Shown here: positions 7,332 to 15,184 of the stretch, piece after piece | How positions within the stretch are numbered: the stretch's first letter is position 1 | How the letters are laid out: the number at the start of each line of letters is the position of its first letter | Assembly (NCBI GenBank): GCA_945874115.1 | Contig: CAMCFD010000022.1 | Span: 1 to 19,221, forward strand | DNA from: Rickettsia typhi | GTDB taxonomy: Bacteria > Pseudomonadota > Alphaproteobacteria > Rickettsiales > UBA1997 | DNA: 19,221 nucleotides | Direction of reading: 5' to 3' | Position numbers and translations under genes: made by a program | Notes under the pieces: generated by a model | What the model saw: the letters and a program-made list of their open reading frames with translations, nothing else | Told to the model about the DNA's origin: nothing | The model's database searches: none

Positions 7332-10300
7332 TTATTTTACTAAAGGCTTCAGCCTGTTTAAAGCTACAACAAACATTGACACATCGTGAGTTGTGTTAAC
7401 TTTTATCTCGGCGATAAAATTATCATAAATCTCCACTAAATGCTTCGAATTGTTAATCCATTCGCCAACAACGTCAATTGCGCAAGATTTTTTGTCACAA
7501 TTCGAATCAACAATTTGTTTCGCAATTTTCATTTGGTAAGAATAAAAATCTTCGATGATGGTTTTGTTAGAAAGTCTTTCCCAATATTCGTCACAAGGCA
7601 AATCTGACAAGGTGTTGCGCAGCCATTTTAGAGAGAAGCGCGTTCCTACTTCATAATAAATTTTGGCGATTGTTTTCAAGTCAAACTTTGCTTTGGCAGA
7701 AATTTCAGCAATATCAAAAGTTGAAGCGATTGGGTCCATCGACGCAATTTTTTGCGCCAAAATTGCCTGAACGTTATTCAAAGAATAAATCTCGCATTTT
7801 TTCTGGTAAGACAATTTTGAGTCTTGCGCCATAACTTGAGGCAAAAATCCAGAAAGTTCATCAGCGATCAATTTGAATCTTTTTATCACAACATCTAAAT
7901 GACCACTAATGTGATTGCGAAGCAGCCACAAAATTGACCTTTCAAGAAGTTTATTTATAGAAAAACACATTTGCGCTTGAATGCGGTGAGAAACCGACGA
8001 ATCAACATTTTCGATATCTTCCCAAACTTTTCTCAAACCAAAAGAATCGCAAGCGATAATAAAACATTTTACAACTTCAGAAACTTTAAAACCGCTTTCT
8101 TGACAAATTTGATTTATGAAGGTTATTCCAGCTCGATTCACAACAAAATTTGTGATTTGTGTTGCAATAATTTCGCGGCGCAGTTGGTGGTTTTTAATTT
8201 CATCGCCAAATTTTTCGCGCAATAATTTAGGGAAATAAGCACATAATTCTTCTTCAAAATATTCGTCATCTGGCAATTTTGATGATAGAAGTTCTTGATA
8301 AATTTCCATTTTCGAATAAGCAAGCATAACGCAAAGCTCTGGACGAGTAAATCCGATTTTATCAACTTGTCGTTTTTGCAATTCTTTAGTTGATGGTAAA
8401 AATTCAATTTTGCGATTTAATAAGCCAGATTTTTCAAGCTTACTCAGAAATTGTCCATAAATGCTAATTGATGAGATTCCTTGATTTTGCGCTATACTAA
8501 TTGCTTGAGTTTGCAAGCGATTGTCGTTTAACACCAAGCCAGCAACATCATTAGTCATTGATTCGAGAATTTTATTTCTTTGCTCAAGATTTAATTTTCC
8601 CGCGCGCATCGCCTGAGTTAGTGCGATTTTGATGTTAACTTCGTGATCAGAACAATCAACGCCAGCCGAGTTATCCATTGCGTCGGTGTTGATGCGTCCG
8701 CCATTTAGCGCATATTCAATTCGTCCTTTTTGCGTGAATCCAAGGTTTCCGCCCTCGCCTATAACTTTACAACGAAGCTCGCAACCGTTGATACGCAAGG
8801 CATCGTTGGCACGGTCTCCAACTTCAGAATTATTTTCGTCAAGTGCTTTGACATAGGTTCCAATTCCACCGTTCCACATTAAATCAACAGGAGCTTTTAA
8901 AATCGCACTCATTAATTGAACTGGAGTCACTTCGTCTTCTTCGATCAACAAAACTTCTTTGATTTGTTTTGAGAGTTTTATCGATTTTGCGCCGCGTTCG
9001 AAAATTCCACCACCTTGTGAAATTAAAGATTTGTCATAATCAAGCCAAGATGAGCGCGGCAAGTTAAACATTCTTTGTCTTTCTTTAAATGATTTTTTCG
9101 CGTCAGGATTCGGATCAAGAAAAATATGCATGTGATTAAACGCCGCAACCATTCTAATGTGTGGCGACAATAACATTCCATTACCAAATACGTCGCCGGC
9201 CATGTCGCCAATTCCAACGCAAGTGAAATCTTGAGATTGCGTATCAATTCCCATTTCACGAAAATGTCGCGAAACAGAAACCCAGCCGCCTTTCGCCGTA
9301 ATTCCCATTTTTTTATGGTCATATCCAACTGAACCACCCGAAGCAAAAGCGTCGCCAAGCCAGAAATTATATTCGGCCGAAATTGAGTTCGCGATGTCAG
9401 AGAAAGTCGCCGTTCCTTTATCAGCGGCAACGACTAAATATGGGTCAGAATCATCGTGTAATATAGTTTTTTGCGGATGAACAATTTTACCGTTAATAAT
9501 GTTGTCTGTAAGGTCAAGAAGCCCACGCAAAAATATTTTATAGCATTCAATTCCCTCTTTGAGATATTCTTCACGAGTCATTTTGCTCGCGTCTTTTTTC
9601 ACGACGAAGCCGCCTTTTGAGCCGACCGGAACAATCACAGCATTCTTCGTAGTTTGGGCTTTTACAAGACCCAAAACTTCGGTTCTGAAATCTTCGTGAC
9701 GATCAGACCAGCGCAAACCGCCGCGCGCAACTTTTCCGCCGCGCAAATGAACGCCCTCGGTTTGATTCGAAAACACAAAAATTTCGGCATAAGGAAGTGG
9801 CAAAGGCAAATCAGGAACTTTTTTGCAATCAAACTTGAATGAAATATAACATTTAGGCTCATTATTTTCGTCAGTTTGATAAAAATTTGTTCTAAGTGTC
9901 GCATCAATTAAGCCAAGAAATTTGCGAATCGCAATATCGTGAGAAGCATCGGAAACCTTGTTTAAAGCTGATTTTATTTTGGCAAAAATTTCGCCAGCAA
10001 GCTCAACTCTTTTTGCAAAACTTAATTTTAAATTTACATCGAATTTTGCTTCAAACAAATCAACTAAAAGTTTTGTAATATTATCGTGCCTTACCAAAAT
10101 GTTGGAAACATATTCTTGGTCGTGACGAAATCCCGCTTGATAAACATATTTAGCGTAAGCGCGAATCATCGAAACTTGGCGCCAATTTAAGCCGGCAGAA
10201 ATAAATAAACGATTGAGTGAACCAACACCAAAAACTCCGGTCCACGCAAGTGAAATCGCTTGTTCGAAACGGGCTTTTAAATCTTCATTAAATTCTCGCG

Positions 10301-12122
10301 ATTCGCCTAAATTAAGCCTAAAATAGTGAATCCAAACTTTTAATCCATCCTGCAAAGACACAACATAAACATGTTCGTGAATTACGTTGAGGCCAAAGCT
10401 CTCAAGAACCGGCATCATGTCAGAAAGAATAAGCTCTTTATTTGGACTGTAGATTTTTAACTCGGTCATGTTGCCGTCAACAACCGAACTTTTATATAAA
10501 TTAAATAATATCGAATTTTTATCAACAGCCTCTTCAACTCTTGAAATATCAATCGCCGCACGCTTAAAATCGAAACGATTTTTATAACTTATCGTAAATG
10601 AATCGCGATATCTTTCAAACAAATCTTTAAGTTTATCGTCGCCAAATTTTTCTTGAATAGCTTCTTTCAAGCCTTGAGGCCAAGGTTTTGCAATTTCGGA
10701 AATTTCTTTTTCAATTTCAGCTTCTTCTAAATTTACTATTTTTCTGTCAATTTTTATGATAAGTTGAAGTCTTACCAAACTTGATTCTGTGATTTGCACA
10801 AAGGTATCAGCGATCACTCCTTTATAACGCTGAGCTAAGTAATTGATGATTTTTTCGCGAATTTCATAGTTGCTGTGCTCTTTTGGCATGAAAATCAAAC
10901 AACTTATGAAGCGGCTAAATTTGTCTTTGCGCACGAAAAGCTTGATTTTGCTTCGGCCACAAATCATGACGACTCCGGTTGCGATTCGCATTAAATCTTT
11001 CTCGTCAATTTGAAATAATTCGTCGCGCGGATAATCTTCAAGAACCGAAACTAAATCTTTATAGTTATGACTTCCCTTGCTAAATCCAGATTTTTTAATA
11101 ACATTGGCGATTTTTCCGCGAATCAATGGAATTGAAGACGAGCTTTGATAATAAGCCGAAGAAGTAAATAAACCAATCAAGCGATATTCACCAACAACTT
11201 CGCCATTTTTTGCGAATTTTTGAATGCGAACGCGCTCAACACTTGCAAGTCGGTGAATTTTAGATTTATAAATTGACTTCAAAATCTCAATTACGTAAGG
11301 ACTTTCAATCGCATGAGAAACGTCTTCTCTTGTTGCGTTCGTAAGCATTTGAGGCCTGAATCCATCATATTTAGAACGAAAAACTCCAAGCGAAGTTTCT
11401 TCTTTTGGCTCTAAAAAATATTCACCTTTTTTGTCTTTTTTATATTCGAATTCTTTGAATCCAAGAAAAATAAAACCTTTTTCAACGAGCCAAGAAACGA
11501 AATCTTTTATCTCAGAAATTTCCGAATTTTTCTTCGCCGAATTATCGATCGAAATAATTTGCTCTTGTGCAAGACGAACTTCTTTCGTAATTTTTTGCCA
11601 ATCATCAACAACGATTGCAATATTTTCTAAAACCTCTTCAATTTTTTTTATCAAAACTTGCTCTTCATCTTTTTTCAAAAATCCAACAAGGTGAATTTGT
11701 ATTATAGATTCTTTGCTTGAGCCTTCTTGCTCAACTTCACAAATTTCTTGAAAATCGCCATTTTTAGCGCGCTTAACAAAATAAATTGGATGGATAATAT
11801 TTTCAATTTCATAACCATCTTTTTCAATTAACGCAACAATTGAATCAACCAAAAAAGGCTTGTCGTCATTGATTATGTCAAGAATTGAAATGCGAGAATC
11901 GTCTTTTTGAGAATTGTTGCTTTTAATTTTAAATTCTCGAGGTTTTTTGTTTTTTAAAAGCTCGAAACTAGATTTAGCAAAGCTTTCAAGCTTTTCAATT
12001 TCATAATTTTCAAAATCTCTCTCTTGATTTTGTGAGTAAAAATTTTCGACGAATCTAATAAAATCTTTCGTATTTTTTTTCTTTTGAGAAAATTCAACAA
12101 CCTTTTTAACCAAATTTTGCAT
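7332..12122 (-). CDS. gdhB: NAD-specific glutamate dehydrogenase, large (about 180 kDa) type
   Basis: This 1596-aa protein belongs to the large bacterial NAD-GDH family, which oxidatively deaminates glutamate to 2-oxoglutarate and ammonia. The long N-terminal part (about 1-730) carries the ACT-like regulatory regions typical of the family. The catalytic core follows, with RGGLRWSDRHEDFRTEVLGL and TKNAVIVPVGSKGGFVVKK at about residues 795-840, then segments such as VVAADKGTATFSDIAN and DLMWNGGIGTYVKA. The C-terminal helical extension (from about 1250) is present and length is normal. No frameshift is seen over 4.8 kb. For a host-dependent alphaproteobacterium, glutamate would be an important carbon source feeding the TCA cycle; that is inference. 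The gene starts 32 bp after infC, so they may form an operon that also includes tRNA-Leu. Confidence 0.97.
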   Translation of the reverse strand: MQNLVKKVVEFSQKKKNTKDFIRFVENFYSQNQERDFENYEIEKLESFAKSSFELLKNKKPREFKIKSNNSQKDDSRISILDIINDDKPFLVDSIVALIEKDGYEIENIIHPIYFVKRAKNGDFQEICEVEQEGSSKESIIQIHLVGFLKKDEEQVLIKKIEEVLENIAIVVDDWQKITKEVRLAQEQIISIDNSAKKNSEISEIKDFVSWLVEKGFIFLGFKEFEYKKDKKGEYFLEPKEETSLGVFRSKYDGFRPQMLTNATREDVSHAIESPYVIEILKSIYKSKIHRLASVERVRIQKFAKNGEVVGEYRLIGLFTSSAYYQSSSSIPLIRGKIANVIKKSGFSKGSHNYKDLVSVLEDYPRDELFQIDEKDLMRIATGVVMICGRSKIKLFVRKDKFSRFISCLIFMPKEHSNYEIREKIINYLAQRYKGVIADTFVQITESSLVRLQLIIKIDRKIVNLEEAEIEKEISEIAKPWPQGLKEAIQEKFGDDKLKDLFERYRDSFTISYKNRFDFKRAAIDISRVEEAVDKNSILFNLYKSSVVDGNMTELKIYSPNKELILSDMMPVLESFGLNVIHEHVYVVSLQDGLKVWIHYFRLNLGESREFNEDLKARFEQAISLAWTGVFGVGSLNRLFISAGLNWRQVSMIRAYAKYVYQAGFRHDQEYVSNILVRHDNITKLLVDLFEAKFDVNLKLSFAKRVELAGEIFAKIKSALNKVSDASHDIAIRKFLGLIDATLRTNFYQTDENNEPKCYISFKFDCKKVPDLPLPLPYAEIFVFSNQTEGVHLRGGKVARGGLRWSDRHEDFRTEVLGLVKAQTTKNAVIVPVGSKGGFVVKKDASKMTREEYLKEGIECYKIFLRGLLDLTDNIINGKIVHPQKTILHDDSDPYLVVAADKGTATFSDIANSISAEYNFWLGDAFASGGSVGYDHKKMGITAKGGWVSVSRHFREMGIDTQSQDFTCVGIGDMAGDVFGNGMLLSPHIRMVAAFNHMHIFLDPNPDAKKSFKERQRMFNLPRSSWLDYDKSLISQGGGIFERGAKSIKLSKQIKEVLLIEEDEVTPVQLMSAILKAPVDLMWNGGIGTYVKALDENNSEVGDRANDALRINGCELRCKVIGEGGNLGFTQKGRIEYALNGGRINTDAMDNSAGVDCSDHEVNIKIALTQAMRAGKLNLEQRNKILESMTNDVAGLVLNDNRLQTQAISIAQNQGISSISIYGQFLSKLEKSGLLNRKIEFLPSTKELQKRQVDKIGFTRPELCVMLAYSKMEIYQELLSSKLPDDEYFEEELCAYFPKLLREKFGDEIKNHQLRREIIATQITNFVVNRAGITFINQICQESGFKVSEVVKCFIIACDSFGLRKVWEDIENVDSSVSHRIQAQMCFSINKLLERSILWLLRNHISGHLDVVIKRFKLIADELSGFLPQVMAQDSKLSYQKKCEIYSLNNVQAILAQKIASMDPIASTFDIAEISAKAKFDLKTIAKIYYEVGTRFSLKWLRNTLSDLPCDEYWERLSNKTIIEDFYSYQMKIAKQIVDSNCDKKSCAIDVVGEWINNSKHLVEIYDNFIAEIKVNTTHDVSMFVVALNRLKPLVK

Positions 12123-12154
12123 AAGTTAGTTTAAATTTGTTATCTAATATTAGT

Positions 12155-12679
12155 TTATTTTTTGATAAGCGTCACAACCATTTGCATTCCTTCAAGTCGA
12201 GGATTCAACTCTGGCTTTGCAACTTCTTGAGTTTGCAGCAATATTGACTGCATCATTTCTTTTGCTAGGTCAAGGTGAGTAATTTCGCGACCTCTCATTC
12301 GAACTGAAGCTTTTACTTTGTCGCCATTTTCGACGAATTTGCAGATTTGCTTGATTTTTGTGTCAAAATCACCTTTGCCAATATTGATTGACATCTTGAT
12401 TTCTTTGGTTTCGACAACTTTTTGTTTTTTCTTAGCGTCGGCGGCTTTTTTCTGAAGCTCATAGCGCATTTTACCGAAATTGGTAATTTTGCAAACCGGT
12501 GGATTTGTGTTTGGAGAAACTTCAACCAAGTCAAGACCGGCTTCAATCGCCGTCTCTATGGCCTTTTGAGTAGGCATAACGCCCAACATTTGACTTTTTT
12601 CATCAATAACCCTCACCTCTTTAGCTTTTATTTGCTCGTTGATGAGAAACATCTTACCGTTATTTTGTGATTGCACAAT
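12155..12679 (-). CDS. infC: Translation initiation factor IF-3
   Basis: IF-3 binds the 30S subunit, checks initiator tRNA and start codon, and prevents premature 50S joining. Visible are the N-domain (INEQIKAKEVRVIDEKSQML, AGLDLVEVSPNTNPPVCKI), the Lys-rich linker helix (KKAADAKKKQK) and the C-domain (KEIKMSINIGKGDFDTKIKQ, GDKVKASVRMRGREI). The start is uncertain. The frame is open to a GTG at 12748, which would add about 30 residues rich in Gln that the family lacks. ATG 12652 leaves only three residues before the conserved INEQI. An ATT at 12679 gives 12 residues, close to family norm, and AUU is the classic autoregulatory start of infC, so I chose it tentatively. No Shine-Dalgarno sequence helps decide. 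The gene is not followed by rpmI-rplT. Confidence 0.93.
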   Translation of the reverse strand: MVQSQNNGKMFLINEQIKAKEVRVIDEKSQMLGVMPTQKAIETAIEAGLDLVEVSPNTNPPVCKITNFGKMRYELQKKAADAKKKQKVVETKEIKMSINIGKGDFDTKIKQICKFVENGDKVKASVRMRGREITHLDLAKEMMQSILLQTQEVAKPELNPRLEGMQMVVTLIKK

Positions 12680-12768
12680 TTTATTTATTGTTAATAAATT
12701 CACATCAACTTGCTGTTGATGCTGTTTTTGCGCGGCTTTGACCAGCACAATTTTTATATTTCCTTGAC

Positions 12769-12797
12769 ATTGTAATATAAAATAATTGATAAATCAA
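12769..12797 (-). promoter_or_regulatory. Sigma-70 promoter for infC
   Basis: On the minus strand TTGATT (12792-12797) and TACAAT (12769-12774) are separated by 17 bp. Transcription would start near 12762, leaving about 80 nt before the ATT start or 110 nt before ATG 12652. The -35 lies in a small inverted repeat, TTGAT-TT-ATCAA. Confidence 0.6.
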
Positions 12798-12842
12798 GTG
12801 TTGTTTAAAAAAAATATGTAGGAGAAAAAGCTGTTGAAATGG

Positions 12843-12874
12843 CTCTAAAAATGGCTTAAATAGAGTTTTTAGAG
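12843..12874. repeat. Inverted repeat in the rsmI-infC gap
   Basis: CTCTAAAAA (12843-12851) and TTTTTAGAG (12866-12874) form a perfect 9-bp inverted repeat with a 14-nt spacer. It lies between the rsmI stop and the infC promoter. Read on the minus strand, it could fold downstream of rsmI, but its GC content is low and no T run follows. Its function is unknown. Confidence 0.45.
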
Positions 12875-12911
12875 GTGTTTTTAAAAATGCTCGAAGAATC
12901 AAAGATTTATT

Positions 12912-12944
12912 ATGGCGCGAGGTTTTAAGTTAAATTCGCGCTAT
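12912..12944 (-). terminator. Stem-loop at the end of rsmI
   Basis: ATGGCGCGA (12912-12920) pairs with TCGCGCTAT (12936-12944), with one G-U pair and a 15-nt loop. The stem overlaps the rsmI stop codon. The following minus-strand sequence is A/T-rich without a clean T run, so it is a plausible but not classical terminator. Confidence 0.45.
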
Positions 12945-13777
12945 TTAGTGGCTTTTTTTAGCGCGATTCTATAAATATCTTTCCTGTTCATTTTATAGAC
13001 TTGAGCCAAATTTTCACTAACATCTTTTATGCTTAAGCCAGATTTTAACAATTTTTCTATTTCGCTTTCAAGCTCTTCATCAGAAATATTTTTCTCGCTT
13101 TTATCTTGCTTTTCAACGATTACGACAAATTCTCCACGAACTTTTTCTTGGTTATTTTTAAAAAACTCAATCATATTTTCTAAACTATCACTTATGATTT
13201 CTTCGTGAATTTTTGTTAATTCGCGCGCGATAGCAATTTTTCGGTTTCCGAGAACTTCAAGCATATTTTCCATGGTTTTCTCGACGCGATTTGCGCTTTC
13301 AAAAATCACGAAACTATAATTTTTCGGCAATTCTTTGAGTGCATTTTTTCTCTGAATTTCACTTGGCGATAGAAATCCTAAAAATAAAAAATTGTCTACG
13401 GCAATTCCGCTTGCACAAAGCGCTGTCGTGATTGACGAAGCGCCTGAAATTGGCGTGATTTTAATATTATGTTCGCGCAAAAATTTGATTAATTTATAAC
13501 CCGGATCAGAAATTAAAGGCGTTCCCGCATCACTTACTAAAGCAACATTCAAGCCTTTTAGCAACATTTCAAGAACTTTTCTGCGAATTTTTTCATCAGA
13601 ATTATCATTGTAAATGACTAGCTTTTTATTTTTAATCTCGTATTTTAGTAATAGACGATTTGTAATTCTTGAATCTTCACACAAGATTAAATCGCAATTT
13701 TTCAAGGTTTCAACAGCGCGAAAAGTTATATCACTTAAATTGCCAATTGGAGTTGCAACAACAAAAAATTCAGACAT
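12941..13777 (-). CDS. rsmI: 16S rRNA (cytidine(1402)-2'-O)-methyltransferase
   Basis: RsmI methylates the ribose of C1402 in 16S rRNA, using S-adenosylmethionine, and tunes the ribosomal P site. The 278-aa protein shows the tetrapyrrole-methylase fold signatures: FVVATPIGNLSDITFRAVE at the N-terminus, CEDSRITNRLL (family EDTR region), VALVSDAGTPLISDPGY and ITPISGASSITTAL, then FLFLGFLS. The C-terminal 50 residues form the helical tail of RsmI. The frame is open to an ATG at 13828, but the 17 extra residues (MQELSNNSEKIIIKKFL) lie before the conserved N-terminus, so ATG 13777 is preferred. That ATG shares the palindrome CATG with the start of the divergent lipoprotein gene. The neighbouring LpoA-like gene mirrors the rsmI/lpoA pair of enterobacteria. 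Confidence 0.95.
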   Translation of the reverse strand: MSEFFVVATPIGNLSDITFRAVETLKNCDLILCEDSRITNRLLLKYEIKNKKLVIYNDNSDEKIRRKVLEMLLKGLNVALVSDAGTPLISDPGYKLIKFLREHNIKITPISGASSITTALCASGIAVDNFLFLGFLSPSEIQRKNALKELPKNYSFVIFESANRVEKTMENMLEVLGNRKIAIARELTKIHEEIISDSLENMIEFFKNNQEKVRGEFVVIVEKQDKSEKNISDEELESEIEKLLKSGLSIKDVSENLAQVYKMNRKDIYRIALKKATK

Positions 13778-15080
13778 GAGAAATTTCTTAATTATTATTT
13801 TTTCACTATTATTACTTAATTCTTGCAAATCATCAAGTGATTTGTTTATAGATAAATATGTTGCTGATCAGGCCAATATTGAAGAAAGCTCGCAAAGCGC
13901 CGATGTGTTTGCTTCGCGCGACCTTGAGACAATCCATTCTAGCAAGAAAAAGGTTCAAGTTGCGTTGTTTTTTCCATTTTCAGGAAAACATCGCGATTTA
14001 GGCTGGGCACTTTATAATTCTGCCTTGATGTCGATTTTTGACAATGATATCAATCACAATATTGAGTTAGTTTTGATCGACAGCAAAGATAATCCGGTTG
14101 AGGCTTCGCAGGCTTTTAAAGAAATTATAAACCGCAATATTAAAATTGTTATTGGCCCAGTTTTCAGCAATTTTGTTGACGCAACCAAGAAAAATATATT
14201 GAAACATTCGATTAAGGCAATTTCGCTTTCAAATAATCAAGAATTAGCCGGAAACATTGATAATAAAGGCGCAGTTTTTATCGCCGGATTTTTGCCCGAG
14301 CAACAAATTGACCGCGTCGTAAGCTTTTCTCTTGACCAAGAAAAAAATAATTTTGCGATTTTGGCGCCAAATAATACTTATGGAATTAAGATTTCGTCTA
14401 TGCTTAAAGACACTGTTGCTAGGCGCGATGGCAATTTAGTTCAATCAGAACTTTACAATTCATTGTCAGATAAAGAATTATCAAAAGCGGTTGAGAGAAT
14501 TGTCAATGCCTTTTGGATTCCATCAAAATTGGCGGAAGGCGGCGGAAATAAACTTGATAAAAAATTCCGCATAAATCAATCTGACAAAAATTATGCGCAA
14601 GTTATTTTTGTTCCTGAAAGCGCAAAAACATTGGGTAAAATTAATAAATTGGTCAGTGAATTTAATAAAGATGAGCGCGAAATTCAAGTTGTTGGCATTG
14701 GCGGCTCTGACGATATTTCGACTTTGAATGACGCAAATTTAAACGATGTTTGGTTTGCGGGGCCTGATTATAAGAACTTCACAAGCTTCGAAAAATCATA
14801 TTATCAAATTTATAATAAGTTTCCGCCGCGAATTGCATCAATTGTTTATGATTCTGTCGCATCAGTTTCGCAAGTGATTGATAAATCTGGCTCGACGAAT
14901 CCGTCAGTGAAAGATTTTGTTAAATTTGAAACTAAGGATTCTTTAGGTTTTGAAGGAATTGACGGCAAATTCCGCTTCTTAGAAAATGGCTTAACGCAAA
15001 GAAATTTGTCGATTTTAAAAGTGAATTCTGGCGAGTTTGAAGTGATTGATCCTGCGACTGAGAAGTTTTTAGATTATTAG
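13776..15080 (+). CDS. LpoA-like penicillin-binding-protein activator lipoprotein
   Basis: This 434-aa lipoprotein starts with a signal peptide, MRNFLIIIFSLLLLNSCKSS, whose lipobox LNSC puts the lipidated Cys at residue 17. After a short linker, the body (about 50-400) has a periplasmic-binding-protein fold typical of the LppC/LpoA family: VQVALFFPFSGKHRDLGWAL, KIVIGPVFSNFVDATKKN, FAILAPNNTYGIKISSML, VIFVPESAKTLGKI, DVWFAGPDYKNFTSFEKSY and RIASIVYDSVASV. Gammaproteobacterial LpoA stimulates PBP1A from the outer membrane. This protein lacks LpoA's N-terminal TPR domain, as do other alphaproteobacterial members, so its PBP partner is inferred. The longer open frame from 13614 is discarded because the signal peptide begins at 13776. 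The promoter must lie inside rsmI. Confidence 0.85.
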   Translation: MRNFLIIIFSLLLLNSCKSSSDLFIDKYVADQANIEESSQSADVFASRDLETIHSSKKKVQVALFFPFSGKHRDLGWALYNSALMSIFDNDINHNIELVLIDSKDNPVEASQAFKEIINRNIKIVIGPVFSNFVDATKKNILKHSIKAISLSNNQELAGNIDNKGAVFIAGFLPEQQIDRVVSFSLDQEKNNFAILAPNNTYGIKISSMLKDTVARRDGNLVQSELYNSLSDKELSKAVERIVNAFWIPSKLAEGGGNKLDKKFRINQSDKNYAQVIFVPESAKTLGKINKLVSEFNKDEREIQVVGIGGSDDISTLNDANLNDVWFAGPDYKNFTSFEKSYYQIYNKFPPRIASIVYDSVASVSQVIDKSGSTNPSVKDFVKFETKDSLGFEGIDGKFRFLENGLTQRNLSILKVNSGEFEVIDPATEKFLDY

Positions 15081-15098
15081 AAATTTTTTAGATCTGGC

Positions 15099-15146
15099 TT
15101 TTTTGACAAAATTACAACGAATATTTGGATTAATTTTGTCAAAAAA
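15099..15146. repeat. Perfect 15-bp inverted repeat between convergent genes
   Basis: TTTTTTGACAAAATT (15099-15113) and AATTTTGTCAAAAAA (15132-15146) are exact reverse complements around an 18-nt spacer. The site lies between the LpoA-like gene and the convergent repeat-protein gene, where a terminator is expected. However, the T run is on the 5' side of the stem on both strands, so this is not a normal intrinsic terminator. Confidence 0.7.
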
Positions 15147-15184
15147 TAAGAAAAATATAGTTAACTAACCTTCCCAAAAAACTT

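Noticed and set aside
7971..10078. Several 60-135 codon frames inside the glutamate dehydrogenase gene, on both strands
   Set aside because: The gdhB frame is intact and strongly conserved throughout, and none of the internal frames shows a family motif.
12764..12793. Possible plus-strand promoter TTGACA with a weak -10 in the infC upstream region
   Set aside because: The -10 (TTGATA or TGATAA) is poor, it overlaps the better minus-strand infC promoter, and nothing recognisable lies downstream.
12818..12859. Plus-strand fragment reading VGEKAVEMALKMA with an AGGAG-like GTAGGAG
   Set aside because: It looks protein-like, but an in-frame stop lies just upstream and there is no proper start. 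It is too short to claim as a gene or a remnant.
12705..12902. 65-codon minus-strand frame upstream of infC
   Set aside because: Its hydrophobic content (Phe, Leu) comes from A/T-rich repeats. It spans the infC promoter and has no plausible start context.
13614..13775. N-terminal extension of the LpoA-like frame
   Set aside because: The signal peptide and lipobox begin at the ATG at 13776. The 54 upstream codons are antisense to conserved rsmI sequence.
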